Origin: Acidobacteriota bacterium
GTDB lineage: Bacteria; Acidobacteriota; Aminicenantia; Aminicenantales; Saccharicenantaceae
Direction of reading: 5' to 3'
Assembly: GCA_022711665.1 (NCBI GenBank)
Contig: JAKLEN010000003.1
Span: 62,001-126,000, forward strand
DNA length: 64,000 bases
In this document: in pieces, positions 23,470 through 32,410 of the stretch
Layout of the letters: every line of letters begins with the position of its first letter
Numbering within the stretch: position 1 is the first letter of the stretch
The notes under the pieces: generated by a model
What the model saw: only the letters and a program-made list of their open reading frames with translations
Databases searched by the model: none
What the model was told of the DNA's origin: nothing
Translations under genes and position numbers: made by a program

Positions 23470-25389
23470 TCAGCGCGTCAGGACGGCCAGCGTTTCGAGG
23501 TGCGGCGTGTGGGGGAAAAGATCGAAGGGGGCGATCGAAACGGCCTCGTAACCGGCGTCGACGAGCCCCAGCAGGTCGCGGGCGAGGGAGCGTGGATTGC
23601 AGGACACGTAGACGAGGACCGGGGCCCCCAGGGCGGCGGCCCGGCGCAGGGCCTGCCCCGTCAGGCCGACGCGCGGCGGGTCGACGATGACGACGTCGAC
23701 CGGCTCGCGGCGCGGCTCGGCCAGGAGCGCCTCGACCGTTCCGGGCACGAAGTCGGCGTTCGTGACGCCGTTGAGCAGGGCGTTCTCGACGGCGTTGGCG
23801 ATGTTGGCCGGCGAGGAATCGACGCCAGTCACCCGCCCGGCCCGGCCGGCGATCGAGAGCTCGATCGCGCCGCTGCCGCAGTACAGCCCCAGGACCCGGC
23901 TCGCCGGCGTCAGCCGGGCCTCCTCGGCGAGGCGCCCGTAGAGCAGCTCGGCCCCGGCCGTGTTCGTCTGGAAAAAGCTCGGCGGGTAGATGCGGAAGGT
24001 CCGGCCGGCCAGCCGCTCCTCGATGAACGGCACGCCGGCGACGACGCGGACCTGCTCGTACTCGACGATATCCGAGCCGCGCCGGCTGGAGACATGGACG
24101 AAGCTTCGCATCTCCGGGGCGGCGGCCGCCAGCCGGCCGGCCAGGCCGTCCAGCCCGGCTTCCCCGATCCCGGCCGTGGCCAGAACGATCATGAGCTCGC
24201 CCGTCCGCTTGGCCTGCCGGAGGACCAGGTGGCGCAGCTCGCCCTTCCCGGTGGCCGGCTCGAAGCCCTGGAAGCCGTTCTCCCGGGCGAACTCGAGGAC
24301 CACGGGAAAGACGCGCTCGACGACCGGGCCGAAGATCGGGCACGTCCCGACCGGCAGCGTGCGGCGGTAGGTCTGCCGGCTTGTCGTGACCCGCTCCCGG
24401 AGGCCGAGGGCCAGCTCGCCGTGCCTCTCGCCGAAGGCGAATTCCATCTTGTTGCGGTAGCCGTACAGGTCGGGGGAGGGGGTGATGGGCCGGACGGCGG
24501 CCGCCAGGCCCGGCCGGCCGCTCTCCTCCAGGGTCCGTTTCAGATGGCCTTCCTTGAGCTCGAGCTGGGCGCGGTAATCGACGTGCTGGAAGAGGCAGCC
24601 GCCGCAGGCCCCGAAATGCGGGCAGCGCGGCTCCGCCCGCCGCGGCGAAGGGGACTCCAGGCGGACGACCTCGGCGATCCGGGCCGCGCCGCGCTCCGCG
24701 ACGACCTGGACCCGGACACGCTCGCCGGGGACGGCCCCCGGCACGAGCACCCTGCGGCCCTCCCCGTCACGGGCCAGCCCGTCGCTCCCGGGGAACCCGA
24801 GGTCCTCGATCCCGACCGTGAACGCCGGCGCGGCGAAGCGGGCCAGCAGCCGCCGGACCTTCTCCACCGGGAAGCCGACGACGTTGTCGTAGTCGCCCTT
24901 CAGCCGGGCGACGAAGGCGTCGCCGACCTCCTGAACGGCGTAGGCGCCGGCCTTGTCGAGGAACGTCCCCTGGTCGAGGTAGCCCTCGATCATCTCCTCC
25001 GTGAGCTCGCGAAAGGTGACGTAGGTCAGGTCGTAGCCGGTGAGGAGGCGGTCCTCCGAGCGGGTGTAGAACGCCAGCCCGGTGATGACCCGGTGACGGC
25101 GTCCGGACAGGGACCGGAGCATGGCCCGCGCGTCCTCCCGGTCGGCCGGCTTGCCCAGGATGCGCAGGCCCAGGGCGACGACCGTATCGGCGCCGATGAC
25201 GACGGCCTCCGGGAACGTCTCGGCGGCCCGGCGGGCCTTCATAGCGGCGGCGACGACGGCGAACTGGAGAGGATCCTTTTCCCGGACGGCCGACTCGTCG
25301 ACGTCCGTCGGGAAGACGCGGAACTCCGGCGCGACCCGGGCCATGAGCTCCCGGCGCCGCGGCGAGGCCGAGGCGAGAACGATGTCCAT
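23470..25389 (-). CDS. Fusion of Maf nucleotide pyrophosphatase and RlmD-type rRNA (uracil-5-)-methyltransferase
   Basis: The 639-residue frame is continuous. Residues 1-190 are a complete Maf domain (MDIVLASASPRRRELM, VIGADTVVAL, KAGAYAVQEVGDAFV), a house-cleaning phosphatase for modified nucleotides. A TRAM domain follows (about 195-255). The rest is a TrmA/RlmD-family methyltransferase with the iron-sulfur cysteines CPHFGACGGC, the SAM loop LGLYCGSGAIELS, DPPRVGLTG and the catalytic VYVSCNPRSLARDL. The start is set by the Maf consensus; TACAAT lies seven bases upstream, so a leaderless mRNA is possible. Both halves retain their key residues. I do not recall this as a common fusion. Confidence 0.88.
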   Translation of the reverse strand: MDIVLASASPRRRELMARVAPEFRVFPTDVDESAVREKDPLQFAVVAAAMKARRAAETFPEAVVIGADTVVALGLRILGKPADREDARAMLRSLSGRRHRVITGLAFYTRSEDRLLTGYDLTYVTFRELTEEMIEGYLDQGTFLDKAGAYAVQEVGDAFVARLKGDYDNVVGFPVEKVRRLLARFAAPAFTVGIEDLGFPGSDGLARDGEGRRVLVPGAVPGERVRVQVVAERGAARIAEVVRLESPSPRRAEPRCPHFGACGGCLFQHVDYRAQLELKEGHLKRTLEESGRPGLAAAVRPITPSPDLYGYRNKMEFAFGERHGELALGLRERVTTSRQTYRRTLPVGTCPIFGPVVERVFPVVLEFARENGFQGFEPATGKGELRHLVLRQAKRTGELMIVLATAGIGEAGLDGLAGRLAAAAPEMRSFVHVSSRRGSDIVEYEQVRVVAGVPFIEERLAGRTFRIYPPSFFQTNTAGAELLYGRLAEEARLTPASRVLGLYCGSGAIELSIAGRAGRVTGVDSSPANIANAVENALLNGVTNADFVPGTVEALLAEPRREPVDVVIVDPPRVGLTGQALRRAAALGAPVLVYVSCNPRSLARDLLGLVDAGYEAVSIAPFDLFPHTPHLETLAVLTR

Positions 25390-25432
25390 CCGGCCTATTG
25401 TACCCGAATCCGGCCGTTCCGCCACGGCCGGA

Positions 25433-25462
25433 TTGCCGCCGCCACCCGATTGCGGATAGAAT
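25433..25462 (+). promoter_or_regulatory. Promoter of the ROK kinase gene
   Basis: TTGCCG (25433-25438), an 18-base spacer and TAGAAT (25457-25462), about 20 bases before the ATG. The divergent Maf-RlmD gene has a TACAAT box at 25402-25397 on the minus strand. Confidence 0.5.
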
Positions 25463-25481
25463 GGCCGGGTAGGCGGATATC

Positions 25482-26396
25482 ATGAGCCGTTATGCCGTCG
25501 GCATCGATCTCGGCGGGACGAAGGTCGAGGCCTGCCTCGTCGACGAAACGCGGCGGGTCCTGGCCCGCAAGCGGCGGCCCTCCGAGCCCGGGCTCGGCCG
25601 CGAGCGCGTCGTCGCCAACATCCTCGGGCTCGTCGCCGAGACGGCCGGCGGGGCGCGGGTCGAGGCGGTCGGCCTGGGAACGCCCGGCACCTACAGCGCC
25701 GCGGACGACATCATGTACGGCGCGCCGCATACGCCGCTCTACGAGAAGCCCGGGCTGGTCAGCCTGCTCCGCTCCGGCCTCGCGGCCCCCCTCGTCGTCG
25801 AGAACGACGCCAACTGCCTGGCCCTGGCCGAGTTCTTCGCCCAGTGCCACGGCCGCTACTCCTCGGTCCTGGCCGTCATCCTGGGCACGGGCATGGGCGC
25901 GGGACTCATCCTGGATAACCGGCTCCATCGGGGACCGCACGGCAACGCCGGCGAGATCGGCCATACCTCGATCGCCATCGACGGCCGCCCCTGCGAGTGC
26001 GGCCGCCACGGCTGCGGCGAGGCCTATCTCTCCGGGCCGAGCCTGGGCCGCCGCTACGCCGAGCTCGCCGGCGAGACCTTGACGCCGGACCGGATCTACG
26101 CCCGATACGAGGCCGGGGAGCCGAGCGCCCTCCGCGTCTTCGACGATTCGGTCCGGATCATGGCCGAGCTCTTCGCCAACTGCGTCAACGCCCTCGATCT
26201 CGAGGCCGTCGTCCTCGGCGGCGGCGTCTCCAACCTCCCCCTGTGGTACGAGCGGGTCCCGCCGCTCCTGGCCGGGGCGCTGTTCGGCACCCCCGGCCGG
26301 ACGGTCCCGGTCCTGAAGGCGGTCCTGGGCGACTCGGCCGGCGTCCTCGGCGCGGCCTATCTCGCCCTCCGCGAGATGCGCCTTATGACCTTCTAA
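25482..26396 (+). CDS. ROK-family sugar kinase (glucokinase-like)
   Basis: The 304-residue protein has the ROK ATP-binding DLGGTKVEACLVD at residues about 8-20, the catalytic Asp in VENDANCLALAEF, GTGMGAGLILDNRLHRG, and the zinc site formed by GEIGHTSI with CECGRHGCGE. There is no N-terminal helix-turn-helix, so it is an enzyme rather than a NagC/XylR repressor. Glucokinase is the most likely activity, but fructose, mannose or N-acetylsugar kinases share these motifs. Confidence 0.9.
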   Translation: MSRYAVGIDLGGTKVEACLVDETRRVLARKRRPSEPGLGRERVVANILGLVAETAGGARVEAVGLGTPGTYSAADDIMYGAPHTPLYEKPGLVSLLRSGLAAPLVVENDANCLALAEFFAQCHGRYSSVLAVILGTGMGAGLILDNRLHRGPHGNAGEIGHTSIAIDGRPCECGRHGCGEAYLSGPSLGRRYAELAGETLTPDRIYARYEAGEPSALRVFDDSVRIMAELFANCVNALDLEAVVLGGGVSNLPLWYERVPPLLAGALFGTPGRTVPVLKAVLGDSAGVLGAAYLALREMRLMTF

Positions 26397-26401
26397 GACC
26401 C

Positions 26402-26427
26402 TTCCGCCCGCCCGGGCGGGAAGGGCG
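26402..26427. terminator. Perfect GC-rich inverted repeat after the ROK gene
   Basis: CCTTCCGCCCG and its complement CGGGCGGGAAGG meet over a very short loop within 26402-26427, a few bases after the ROK stop codon. There is no T run, so rho-independent termination is uncertain, but the position between converging genes fits an end-of-transcript hairpin. Confidence 0.4.
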
Positions 26428-26490
26428 CTGAAAGATGCTGCCCCGACGACCCCCGTAGCGGAGGGGGCGGCTGAGAGCGAAGTCCTCGGA

Positions 26491-26611
26491 GCGACCATCA
26501 GCGCCGTCCCGGAGCGACTTGGAGGGACGGGGCTGGGGAATATCCGAGGAAAGCGCTTTTCTAAGATATTTCTCAGAATCCCGGCCTCGAGCGCTCGGCC
26601 ATGATTCTGAG
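26491..26611. repeat. Multi-hairpin dispersed repeat, copy 1
   Basis: Three consecutive dyads are visible: a hairpin with an 11-base stem (26500-26510 with 26524-26534, one mismatch) around a GGAGCGACTTGGA loop; an imperfect palindrome centred on AGCGCT (26538-26572); and a hairpin CTCAGAATC ... GATTCTGAG (26572-26580 with 26603-26611) around a perfect CGAGCGCTCG core. Two more copies are in 62791-63021. It occupies the gap between the ROK and CBS genes. Confidence 0.85.
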
Positions 26612-26642
26612 GTCCGCTGCCCGGGGCAGCTCCCCGCCGGCC

Positions 26643-27080
26643 CTATTGATACTTCCCCATGATGTAGTTCTCGAGGTTCTCGATCTTGACCTGCTGGTCG
26701 GTCATGACGGCCTTGACCACGTCGCCGATGGAGACGACCCCAGCCAGCCTGCCCTCCCGGCAGACGGGCAGGTGGCGGATGCGCTTGTCCGTCATCAGGG
26801 CCATGCATTCATCCGCGGTCGTCTCGTAGCGGACCCCGTAGACCTCCTTGGTCATGATCTCGCGGACCGGAGTGTCCTGGGACTGCCGGCCCATGAGGAT
26901 GATCTTGCGGGCGTAGTCCCGTTCGGAGATGATGCCGACGATCTCGTCCTTTTCGACGACGATGAGCGCCCCCAGCTCCTCCCGGGCCATGAGCTCGAGG
27001 GCCTCGTAGACCTTGGCCCCCGGCCCGATCGTCCAGGCCGCATGGCCCTTCTGGTCGAGGATGTCTTTGACGGTGATCAT
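26643..27080 (-). CDS. Tandem CBS-domain protein
   Basis: This 145-residue protein consists of two CBS motifs in tandem (a Bateman module): ALELMAREELGALIVVEKDEIVGIISERDYARK, with DMV-type sites, then CMALMTDKRIRHLPVCREGRLAGVVSIGDVVKA. Such modules bind adenosine nucleotides or S-adenosylmethionine and regulate partner proteins. No catalytic domain is attached, so the partner is unknown; the malic enzyme gene 70 bases upstream on the same strand is the closest candidate. GGGGGGAAGC precedes the start. Confidence 0.9.
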   Translation of the reverse strand: MITVKDILDQKGHAAWTIGPGAKVYEALELMAREELGALIVVEKDEIVGIISERDYARKIILMGRQSQDTPVREIMTKEVYGVRYETTADECMALMTDKRIRHLPVCREGRLAGVVSIGDVVKAVMTDQQVKIENLENYIMGKYQ

Positions 27081-27150
27081 GCTTCCCCCCTTTTTCGACA
27101 GCGGTCCCTTTGTCCCGACGTCTCCAATATGAGCGGCCGGCCGGCCGTTG

Positions 27151-28497
27151 TCAATCGAAGTAGCCGGTCAGGTCGTCGCGGTTGAGCCCCTGCTCGAGAG
27201 CGACCCGGGCCACGGCCCTGGCGACCGACCGGTGCAGGGCCCTGTCCAGGGGATCGGGGACGATCTGGCCCGGCTTGGCGAAGGCGGCGATGGCCTCGGC
27301 CGCGGCAATGAGCATCTCCCGGGTGATGCGCGGCACGTCCGCGTCCACGGCGCCGCGGAAGATGCCGGGGAAGCCGAGGACGTTGTTGACCGATTTCCCG
27401 TCGGCGGCGAAGGCCGCTCCGGCGGCCAGGGCCTTCTCGGGCTCGATCTCGGGGACGGGGTTGGACAGGGCCAGTATGATCTGGCCCGGGCGGACGAGGC
27501 TCGGCTTGATCAGCCCCGGCTTCCCGGTCGTGGCGATGACGACGTCGCAGCCGGCCATGACCCCGGCCAGGTCGGAGGGCTCGCCGCCGGCCGCCTTCAG
27601 CCGGTCGAGGGCGTCGGGGAGGATGTCGGCGCCCAGGACCGGGCGGCCGAAGCGGAACATCAGCATCCGGGCCAGGGCCAGGCCGGCCGCGCCCAGGCCG
27701 ACGACGCCGATGCGGCTCGAGGCCAGGTCCCGGCCGGACGCTTTGGCCGCGTTGAGCAGCGTTGCCATGACCACGACGGCCGTGCCGTGCTGGTCGTCGT
27801 GCATGACCGGGATGTCGAGGCGGGCCTGGATCCTCTCCTCGATGCCGAAGCAGCGCGGGGCCGAGATGTCCTCGAGCTGGATGGCGGCGAAGGTCGGGGC
27901 CATGTGGACGACCGTCTCGACGATCTCGTCCGGGTCCTTGGTGTCGAGCAGGATGGGCATGCCGGAGAGCCCGGTCAGGGTCTCGAGGAGGCTGGCCTTG
28001 CCCTCCATGACGGGCATGGCCGCCTTGGGGCCGATGTCGCCCAGGCCCAGGACCGCCGTGCCGTCCGTGACGATGGCGACGAGGTGGCGGATGGAGGTGA
28101 AGCGCCGGGCCAGGGATGGGTCGTCGCGGATCTTCAAGCTGACCTCGGCCACGCCCGGCGTGTAGACCTTGCGCAGCGTGCTCAGCGAGTCGATCGCGTA
28201 GCGGCTGCGGATGGCGATCTTGCCTCCCTGGTGGAGCTCCAGGACCTCGTCGCGGACCTCGAGCAGCAGGACGCCCTCGATGGTCTCGACGGTCCGGACG
28301 ATACGGTCGAGGTGCCGGAGATCGTCGGCGAAGACGGTGATGTCCCGGTCGACGGCCGAGCCGCCCATGCGGACCGTGCGGATCTCGCCCAGCAGCCCGC
28401 CCTGTTCGCCGACGGCCGTGAGCAGCCGGCCGAGCGCCCCCGGCTTCTGCTCCAGCCGGCACCGGAACGTCCTCTGGATCTTGCCGTCCCACCACAT
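27151..28497 (-). CDS. NAD-type malic enzyme with N-terminal ACT domain
   Basis: ATG at 28497 follows AAGGAG at the right spacing; the frame is open much farther upstream but through the DUF2284 gene. Residues about 5-85 form an ACT domain (FRCRLEQKPGALGRLLTAV). Then comes the malic enzyme core: YTPGVAEVSLKI with the catalytic Tyr, GDIGPKAAMPVMEGKASLL carrying Lys, MHDDQHGTAVVVMATLLNA and the Rossmann motif GVVGLGAAGLALARML. It would decarboxylate malate to pyruvate. The ACT domain suggests allosteric control by an amino acid or other small ligand. Confidence 0.92.
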   Translation of the reverse strand: MWWDGKIQRTFRCRLEQKPGALGRLLTAVGEQGGLLGEIRTVRMGGSAVDRDITVFADDLRHLDRIVRTVETIEGVLLLEVRDEVLELHQGGKIAIRSRYAIDSLSTLRKVYTPGVAEVSLKIRDDPSLARRFTSIRHLVAIVTDGTAVLGLGDIGPKAAMPVMEGKASLLETLTGLSGMPILLDTKDPDEIVETVVHMAPTFAAIQLEDISAPRCFGIEERIQARLDIPVMHDDQHGTAVVVMATLLNAAKASGRDLASSRIGVVGLGAAGLALARMLMFRFGRPVLGADILPDALDRLKAAGGEPSDLAGVMAGCDVVIATTGKPGLIKPSLVRPGQIILALSNPVPEIEPEKALAAGAAFAADGKSVNNVLGFPGIFRGAVDADVPRITREMLIAAAEAIAAFAKPGQIVPDPLDRALHRSVARAVARVALEQGLNRDDLTGYFD

Positions 28498-28517
28498 CTC
28501 GGGCTCCTTTCCGCCTC

Positions 28518-29102
28518 CTAGTCGACGAGCAGGAAGGCGTAGCGGTTCATCTCCTGGTCGTAGTCCGACAGCACCTCGATCGGGCAGCCGATTCTCCTGA
28601 CCGTGGCGAAGACGTCGATGGCCAGGGCTTCCGGCGACGGCCGGGCCAGCTTCGGCTCCTTGCAGTCGGCCCGGGACCCCGGGCATTCGAGGCAGATGCC
28701 GCAGCTGTCGAAGGGCAGCAGAAAGGCCTTCTCGAAGCCGGACTTGAACAGCTCCTGTTCGAGCCGGACCAATTCCAGGTTAAGCTTGCGGCCCCAGGCG
28801 CGGCGGTCCTCGGGCTTCTCCACCGTCTTGGCGAAATGGAAGACGGCGCAGCGCTTGTACTCGCGGAGGAAGCGCGCGCAGGCGTCCACCGGGGGGGCGT
28901 TGGGCGGGCAACAGGCGTTGCGGCCGTATTCGCCGCAGCCGTAGACGCACTTCATCCGGACCCATTCGGCGGTCACGATGTCGGCGGGGTCGATCCAGCG
29001 GACATCGGCGAAGCCGCGGGCGGCGAACAGCTGCGCGAGCTCGGCCCGGCCCGGGCGGCCGCGCCGCGGCGCCTGCAAGGACCTCTCTCTCTTCCTGGGC
29101 AT
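28518..29102 (-). CDS. DUF2284 putative metal-binding protein
   Basis: The 194-residue protein has the cysteine patterns of DUF2284: MKCVYGCGEYGRNACCPPNAPP in the first third, and FDSCGICLECPGSRADCKEP in the second half. These probably bind iron-sulfur clusters or zinc; the function is unknown. The gene precedes the ACT-malic enzyme gene by 20 bases on the same strand, so they likely form one transcript. DUF2284 proteins are common in anaerobes. Confidence 0.85.
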   Translation of the reverse strand: MPRKRERSLQAPRRGRPGRAELAQLFAARGFADVRWIDPADIVTAEWVRMKCVYGCGEYGRNACCPPNAPPVDACARFLREYKRCAVFHFAKTVEKPEDRRAWGRKLNLELVRLEQELFKSGFEKAFLLPFDSCGICLECPGSRADCKEPKLARPSPEALAIDVFATVRRIGCPIEVLSDYDQEMNRYAFLLVD

Positions 29103-29205
29103 GTTGGAACCTCCCGGCCGTCCGCGCGGCCCGCGCCCGGTTTATAGCATCCCCCCGTGGCCCTGTCAACGAGCGCCCGGGCTGGCCTGTCCGGGCCGCC
29201 TCCGC

Positions 29206-29211
29206 TATAAT
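29206..29211 (+). promoter_or_regulatory. TATAAT box next to the TrmJ-like start codon
   Basis: A perfect TATAAT ends six bases before the GTG at 29218, placing the expected transcription start at or next to the start codon. No good -35 box was seen. Confidence 0.45.
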
Positions 29212-29217
29212 CCTCCC

Positions 29218-29979
29218 GTGAGCGATCCCGCCCGTTTCGCCGTCGTGCTGGTCCGGCCGGACAGCCACGAGAACATCGGCCTGGCCGCCCGGGGCATGGC
29301 CAATGCCGGATTCGGCGACCTCCGCCTGGTCGGGCTCGATCGGCTCGAGGCGCCGGCCTGGCGCACGGCCATCCACGCGGAATCAATCATCGAGCGGGCC
29401 CGCTTTTACCCCTCCCTGGCGGAGGCCGTGGCCGACCGGGAGCTTGTCCTCGGCTCGACGGCCCGGGTCCGTCACGACTTTCCCCTGGTCCCGCTCGACG
29501 GAGCGGTGGCCAGGCTGGCCGAGTACCCCGAGACCGTCCGGGTCGGGCTCGTCTTCGGCAACGAGCGGACCGGCCTGACGCAGGGCGAGCTGGGATTGGC
29601 CAACCTCCGCTTCCACATACCCCAGGCGGGCCGCCAGCCTTCGTACAACCTCGGGGTCGCCGTCACCCTGACCCTGCACGCCATCGCCTTCCGGCCCGGG
29701 CCGCCTCCGGCCCTGCGCCGGCACCCGCCGCTCGACCATGCCGCCCAGGCCGAGGCCGGCCGCCGCTTCCGGGAGATGCTCGAGCGGCTGGGCTTCATGC
29801 ACGACACCAACCGGGAATTCATCGCCGAAAAGGTCGAGGACATTTTTTTCCGCATGGCCCTGACGGCCAAGGACCGGGACGTCATCCTGGCCCTGTTCCG
29901 CAGGGCCCTCGAGGGCCCGCGGCAGCATCGGCCCGGCCGGCCCCGGGAGGCCGCCGGGCCCGGGAAGGAGCGATCATGA
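29218..29979 (+). CDS. SPOUT RNA methyltransferase, TrmJ-like
   Basis: GTG at 29218 begins the family consensus SDPARFAVVLVRPDSHENIGLAARGMANAGF; no ribosome binding site precedes it. The 253-residue protein shows the knotted SpoU/TrmH motifs: the N-terminal PxNxGxxARxM-like block, GLVFGNERTGLTQGEL, and the C-terminal knot NLGVAVTLTLHAIAF. TrmJ methylates the 2'-O of nucleotide 32 in tRNA; rRNA targets are also possible. Translation is coupled to the following OsmC gene by an ATGA overlap. Confidence 0.87.
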   Translation: MSDPARFAVVLVRPDSHENIGLAARGMANAGFGDLRLVGLDRLEAPAWRTAIHAESIIERARFYPSLAEAVADRELVLGSTARVRHDFPLVPLDGAVARLAEYPETVRVGLVFGNERTGLTQGELGLANLRFHIPQAGRQPSYNLGVAVTLTLHAIAFRPGPPPALRRHPPLDHAAQAEAGRRFREMLERLGFMHDTNREFIAEKVEDIFFRMALTAKDRDVILALFRRALEGPRQHRPGRPREAAGPGKERS

Positions 29980-30377
29980 CCCCCCATGAGCTGAAAGTCG
30001 CCTTCGGCGACAACTACAGGATCGACGTCGCTTTCAAGGGCTTCACCATCAGGACCGGCCAGCCCGTGGGCGACGGCGGCGACGGCTCGGCGCCTTCGCC
30101 CTTCGATCTTTTCCTCTCTTCGCTGGCGGCCTGCGCCGGCTACTACGCCCTGGCCTTCTGCCAGGAGCGCCAGCTCCAGACGGAGGGCCTGGGCCTGACC
30201 ATGACGGCCGAGCGGGGCGAGGTCTCCAAGATGATCGACCGGATCGTCTTCACCGTCGACCTGCCGCGGGGCTTTCCCGAGAAGTACCGCTTCGCCCTGA
30301 CCAAGGCCATCGACCACTGCACGGTCAAGAGCCATATCCTGCGGCCGCCCCAGTTCGAGATCGTCGTCCGGCCCTGA
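29976..30377 (+). CDS. OsmC-family protein
   Basis: The start overlaps the methyltransferase stop by four bases. The 133-residue protein has the OsmC core SPFDLFLSSLAACAGYYALAFCQER, with the two conserved cysteines that form the peroxidatic pair in family members, and a C-terminal KSHILRPPQFEIVV. Members reduce organic hydroperoxides; the YhfA-like subgroup, which this resembles, has no proven substrate. For an anaerobe this could contribute to oxidative-stress defence. Confidence 0.85.
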   Translation: MTPHELKVAFGDNYRIDVAFKGFTIRTGQPVGDGGDGSAPSPFDLFLSSLAACAGYYALAFCQERQLQTEGLGLTMTAERGEVSKMIDRIVFTVDLPRGFPEKYRFALTKAIDHCTVKSHILRPPQFEIVVRP

Positions 30378-30389
30378 CGGCCGGCGGCG

Positions 30390-31358
30390 TCAGGGCGCCT
30401 GGGGCAGCCAGAGGTAGTAGAAGCCCGTCTTCAGGGACGCGGCGATCGATTCCAGGACCCGGGCGTCGAGCAGCCCGGCGCCGGCCGGACGGCCGGCGTA
30501 GATGTTCGATTTCGTCTTGGGGAAATACGTGTAGGACACGAGGCGGGCCCGGTCGAGGCCGGCCAGGTCCCGGGCCTTGCCGAAGGCGTCTTCGAAGTAG
30601 CCGACGCCGTCGATGAGGCCCAGTCCCAGGGCCTGGGTGGCCGTGTAGACCCGGCCGTCGGCGATCGTCCGAAGCTCCCCGGCGGCGACCTTGCCCTTGC
30701 GGCCCCGGGCCACGACGTCCAGGAACGCCTGGAAGTACTCGTCGATGATCCCCTGGTAGAGCTTCTTTTCGTTCTCGGTCATCGTCCGGAAGGGGGAGCC
30801 AGCGTCCTTGGCCGGTCCGGACTTGACGATCTCGACCTTGACCCCGACCTTGGTCATCAGGCCCTCGACGCTGGGGAAGACGGAGATGACGCCGATCGAG
30901 CCGGTCAGCGTGGTGGGATGGGCGATGATGAGGTCGCAGGCCGAGGCGATGTAGTAGCCGCCGGAGGCGGCGACGCTCATCATCAGCCCGACGACCGGCT
31001 TGCCCGTGCGCTCCTTGAAGCGCAGGATCTCGTGGTAGACCATGTCGCTGGCCGTCACCTCGCCGCCCGGCGTGTCCAGGCGGAGGAGGACGGCCTTGAC
31101 CCGCGGGTCCGCGGCGGCCCTCTCCAGGCGCTCGAAAACCCGGGCCACGACGCTCTTCTCGCGGGCCAGGAAGCTCGTCTCGAGGGCGGCCGAGATGGTC
31201 CCGTCGACGTCGATCATCAGGACCTTGTCGGCGGCCGGGCCCGGCATGAGGACGACCTCCTGGAGCTTGTCCTCGCCCAGCAGGTCGATCCGGATCTGAG
31301 GCGAACAGGCGGCCAGGGCCAGGGCCAGGAACGCCGTTCCCAGGACGGCTTTCTTCAT
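30390..31358 (-). CDS. sppA: Signal peptide peptidase SppA-type S49 serine protease (lipoprotein)
   Basis: The 322-residue protein begins with a lipoprotein signal (FLALALAACS, Cys18). It has the S49 fold: LLRLDTPGGEVTASD, the catalytic Ser in MSVAASGGYYIASACD, GSIGVISVF, and the catalytic Lys in SGPAKDAGSPFR. It is the short, single-domain form. Anchored in the membrane, it would degrade released signal peptides. It lies nine bases downstream of the lipid kinase gene, so the two share a transcript. Confidence 0.9.
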   Translation of the reverse strand: MKKAVLGTAFLALALAACSPQIRIDLLGEDKLQEVVLMPGPAADKVLMIDVDGTISAALETSFLAREKSVVARVFERLERAAADPRVKAVLLRLDTPGGEVTASDMVYHEILRFKERTGKPVVGLMMSVAASGGYYIASACDLIIAHPTTLTGSIGVISVFPSVEGLMTKVGVKVEIVKSGPAKDAGSPFRTMTENEKKLYQGIIDEYFQAFLDVVARGRKGKVAAGELRTIADGRVYTATQALGLGLIDGVGYFEDAFGKARDLAGLDRARLVSYTYFPKTKSNIYAGRPAGAGLLDARVLESIAASLKTGFYYLWLPQAP

Positions 31359-31367
31359 GGGGCCTCC

Positions 31368-32318
31368 TCAGGCCGTCGGCTTCAGGAAATATTTCCGGCC
31401 CCGCCGGGTGGCTGGCGTGACCATCCGGACGGCCCGCGGCAGGACGCGGAACTCGAGGCGGTCCCGCTCGCCGAGGTACTCGCCGTTGAACTGGAGCGGC
31501 AGGGCATGGCCGCTGATGACGACCCGGCGGGCCTTGAAGTGGCGCATGCGCCGCTGCCACAGGCCCAGGTAGATGAGGGGGAAGAGGAACGAATACTTGA
31601 GCGGTCCCATCTCGAACAGGGTGATGTCGAGATAGCCGTCGTCGACCACGGCCCGGGGCGCGATGCGCCAGCCGTAGCCGAAATAGTTGGTCTTCATGAC
31701 CGTGCAGTCGAAGAAGTTCGAGGTCACGGTCCTGGCGTCGAAGGGCCCGTCGTCGTCGCGGCCGTCATAGAGCTCCAGGACCTTCTCGTCCCGGGGCGAA
31801 TTGAACAGCCGTCGGCCGGCCAGGACGTGGCCCCACAATCCCTGGATGCGGCCCTGGAGCTTCTCGCCGGTGACCAGGGCCGTGGCGCCGATGCTGGAAA
31901 AGGCGGCCAGCCGGCCCTCGACCTCCATGAGGTCGATCGGCCGGGCCTCGCCCTCGGCCAAGCGGTCGATGGCCCGCAGGGGATTGACCGGGATGTCGAA
32001 GGTCTTGCGAAAGGCGTTGCCGCTGCCGAAGGGTATGACGCCGAAGGCCACCCGGTCCTGGGCTCCGGCCTCGAACAGGCCCTGGAGGGTGTCGGCGACC
32101 GTGCCGTCCCCGCCCATGGCCACCACGATGTCGCAGCTACGGACGGCGGCGGCCACTTTCTCCACCGTTGTCCGCATGTCGCCGAGGTCGTCGTAGATCT
32201 CGCCGGGCAGCCGCTTCTCGAGGTAGAGGCGCAAGAGCTTGCGCCGCGTCCAACGGGAATTGGCCGCCCGGGGGTTGACCAGGCAGGCCGTCCGGGGGCT
32301 GGGGGTTGGTTCGGTCAT
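31368..32318 (-). CDS. Diacylglycerol/lipid kinase family protein
   Basis: The 316-residue protein matches the YegS/DgkB lipid kinase family: CLVNPRAANSRWTRRK at the N-terminus, the nucleotide-binding VVAMGGDGTVADTLQGLF, then VIPFGSGNAFRKTFDIP and a C-terminal beta domain ending in VLPRAVRMVTPAT. It would phosphorylate a membrane lipid such as diacylglycerol with ATP on the cytoplasmic face. The first residues before ACLVNP are Pro/Ser-rich, and the start choice there is uncertain. Confidence 0.88.
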   Translation of the reverse strand: MTEPTPSPRTACLVNPRAANSRWTRRKLLRLYLEKRLPGEIYDDLGDMRTTVEKVAAAVRSCDIVVAMGGDGTVADTLQGLFEAGAQDRVAFGVIPFGSGNAFRKTFDIPVNPLRAIDRLAEGEARPIDLMEVEGRLAAFSSIGATALVTGEKLQGRIQGLWGHVLAGRRLFNSPRDEKVLELYDGRDDDGPFDARTVTSNFFDCTVMKTNYFGYGWRIAPRAVVDDGYLDITLFEMGPLKYSFLFPLIYLGLWQRRMRHFKARRVVISGHALPLQFNGEYLGERDRLEFRVLPRAVRMVTPATRRGRKYFLKPTA

Positions 32319-32410
32319 GATATCGTCGCGTCCGTCGTCGGGCGGATGTTCGGCCTTATTCTAGCGCATGTCCCGGGACCCGTCAAAGAATCCGGCCTCC
32401 CCCCGGCCAA

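Noticed and set aside
28498..28686. Longer N-terminus for the malic enzyme
   Set aside because: The extension lies inside the DUF2284 gene in another frame, has no ribosome binding site and is not domain-like; ATG at 28497 has AAGGAG.
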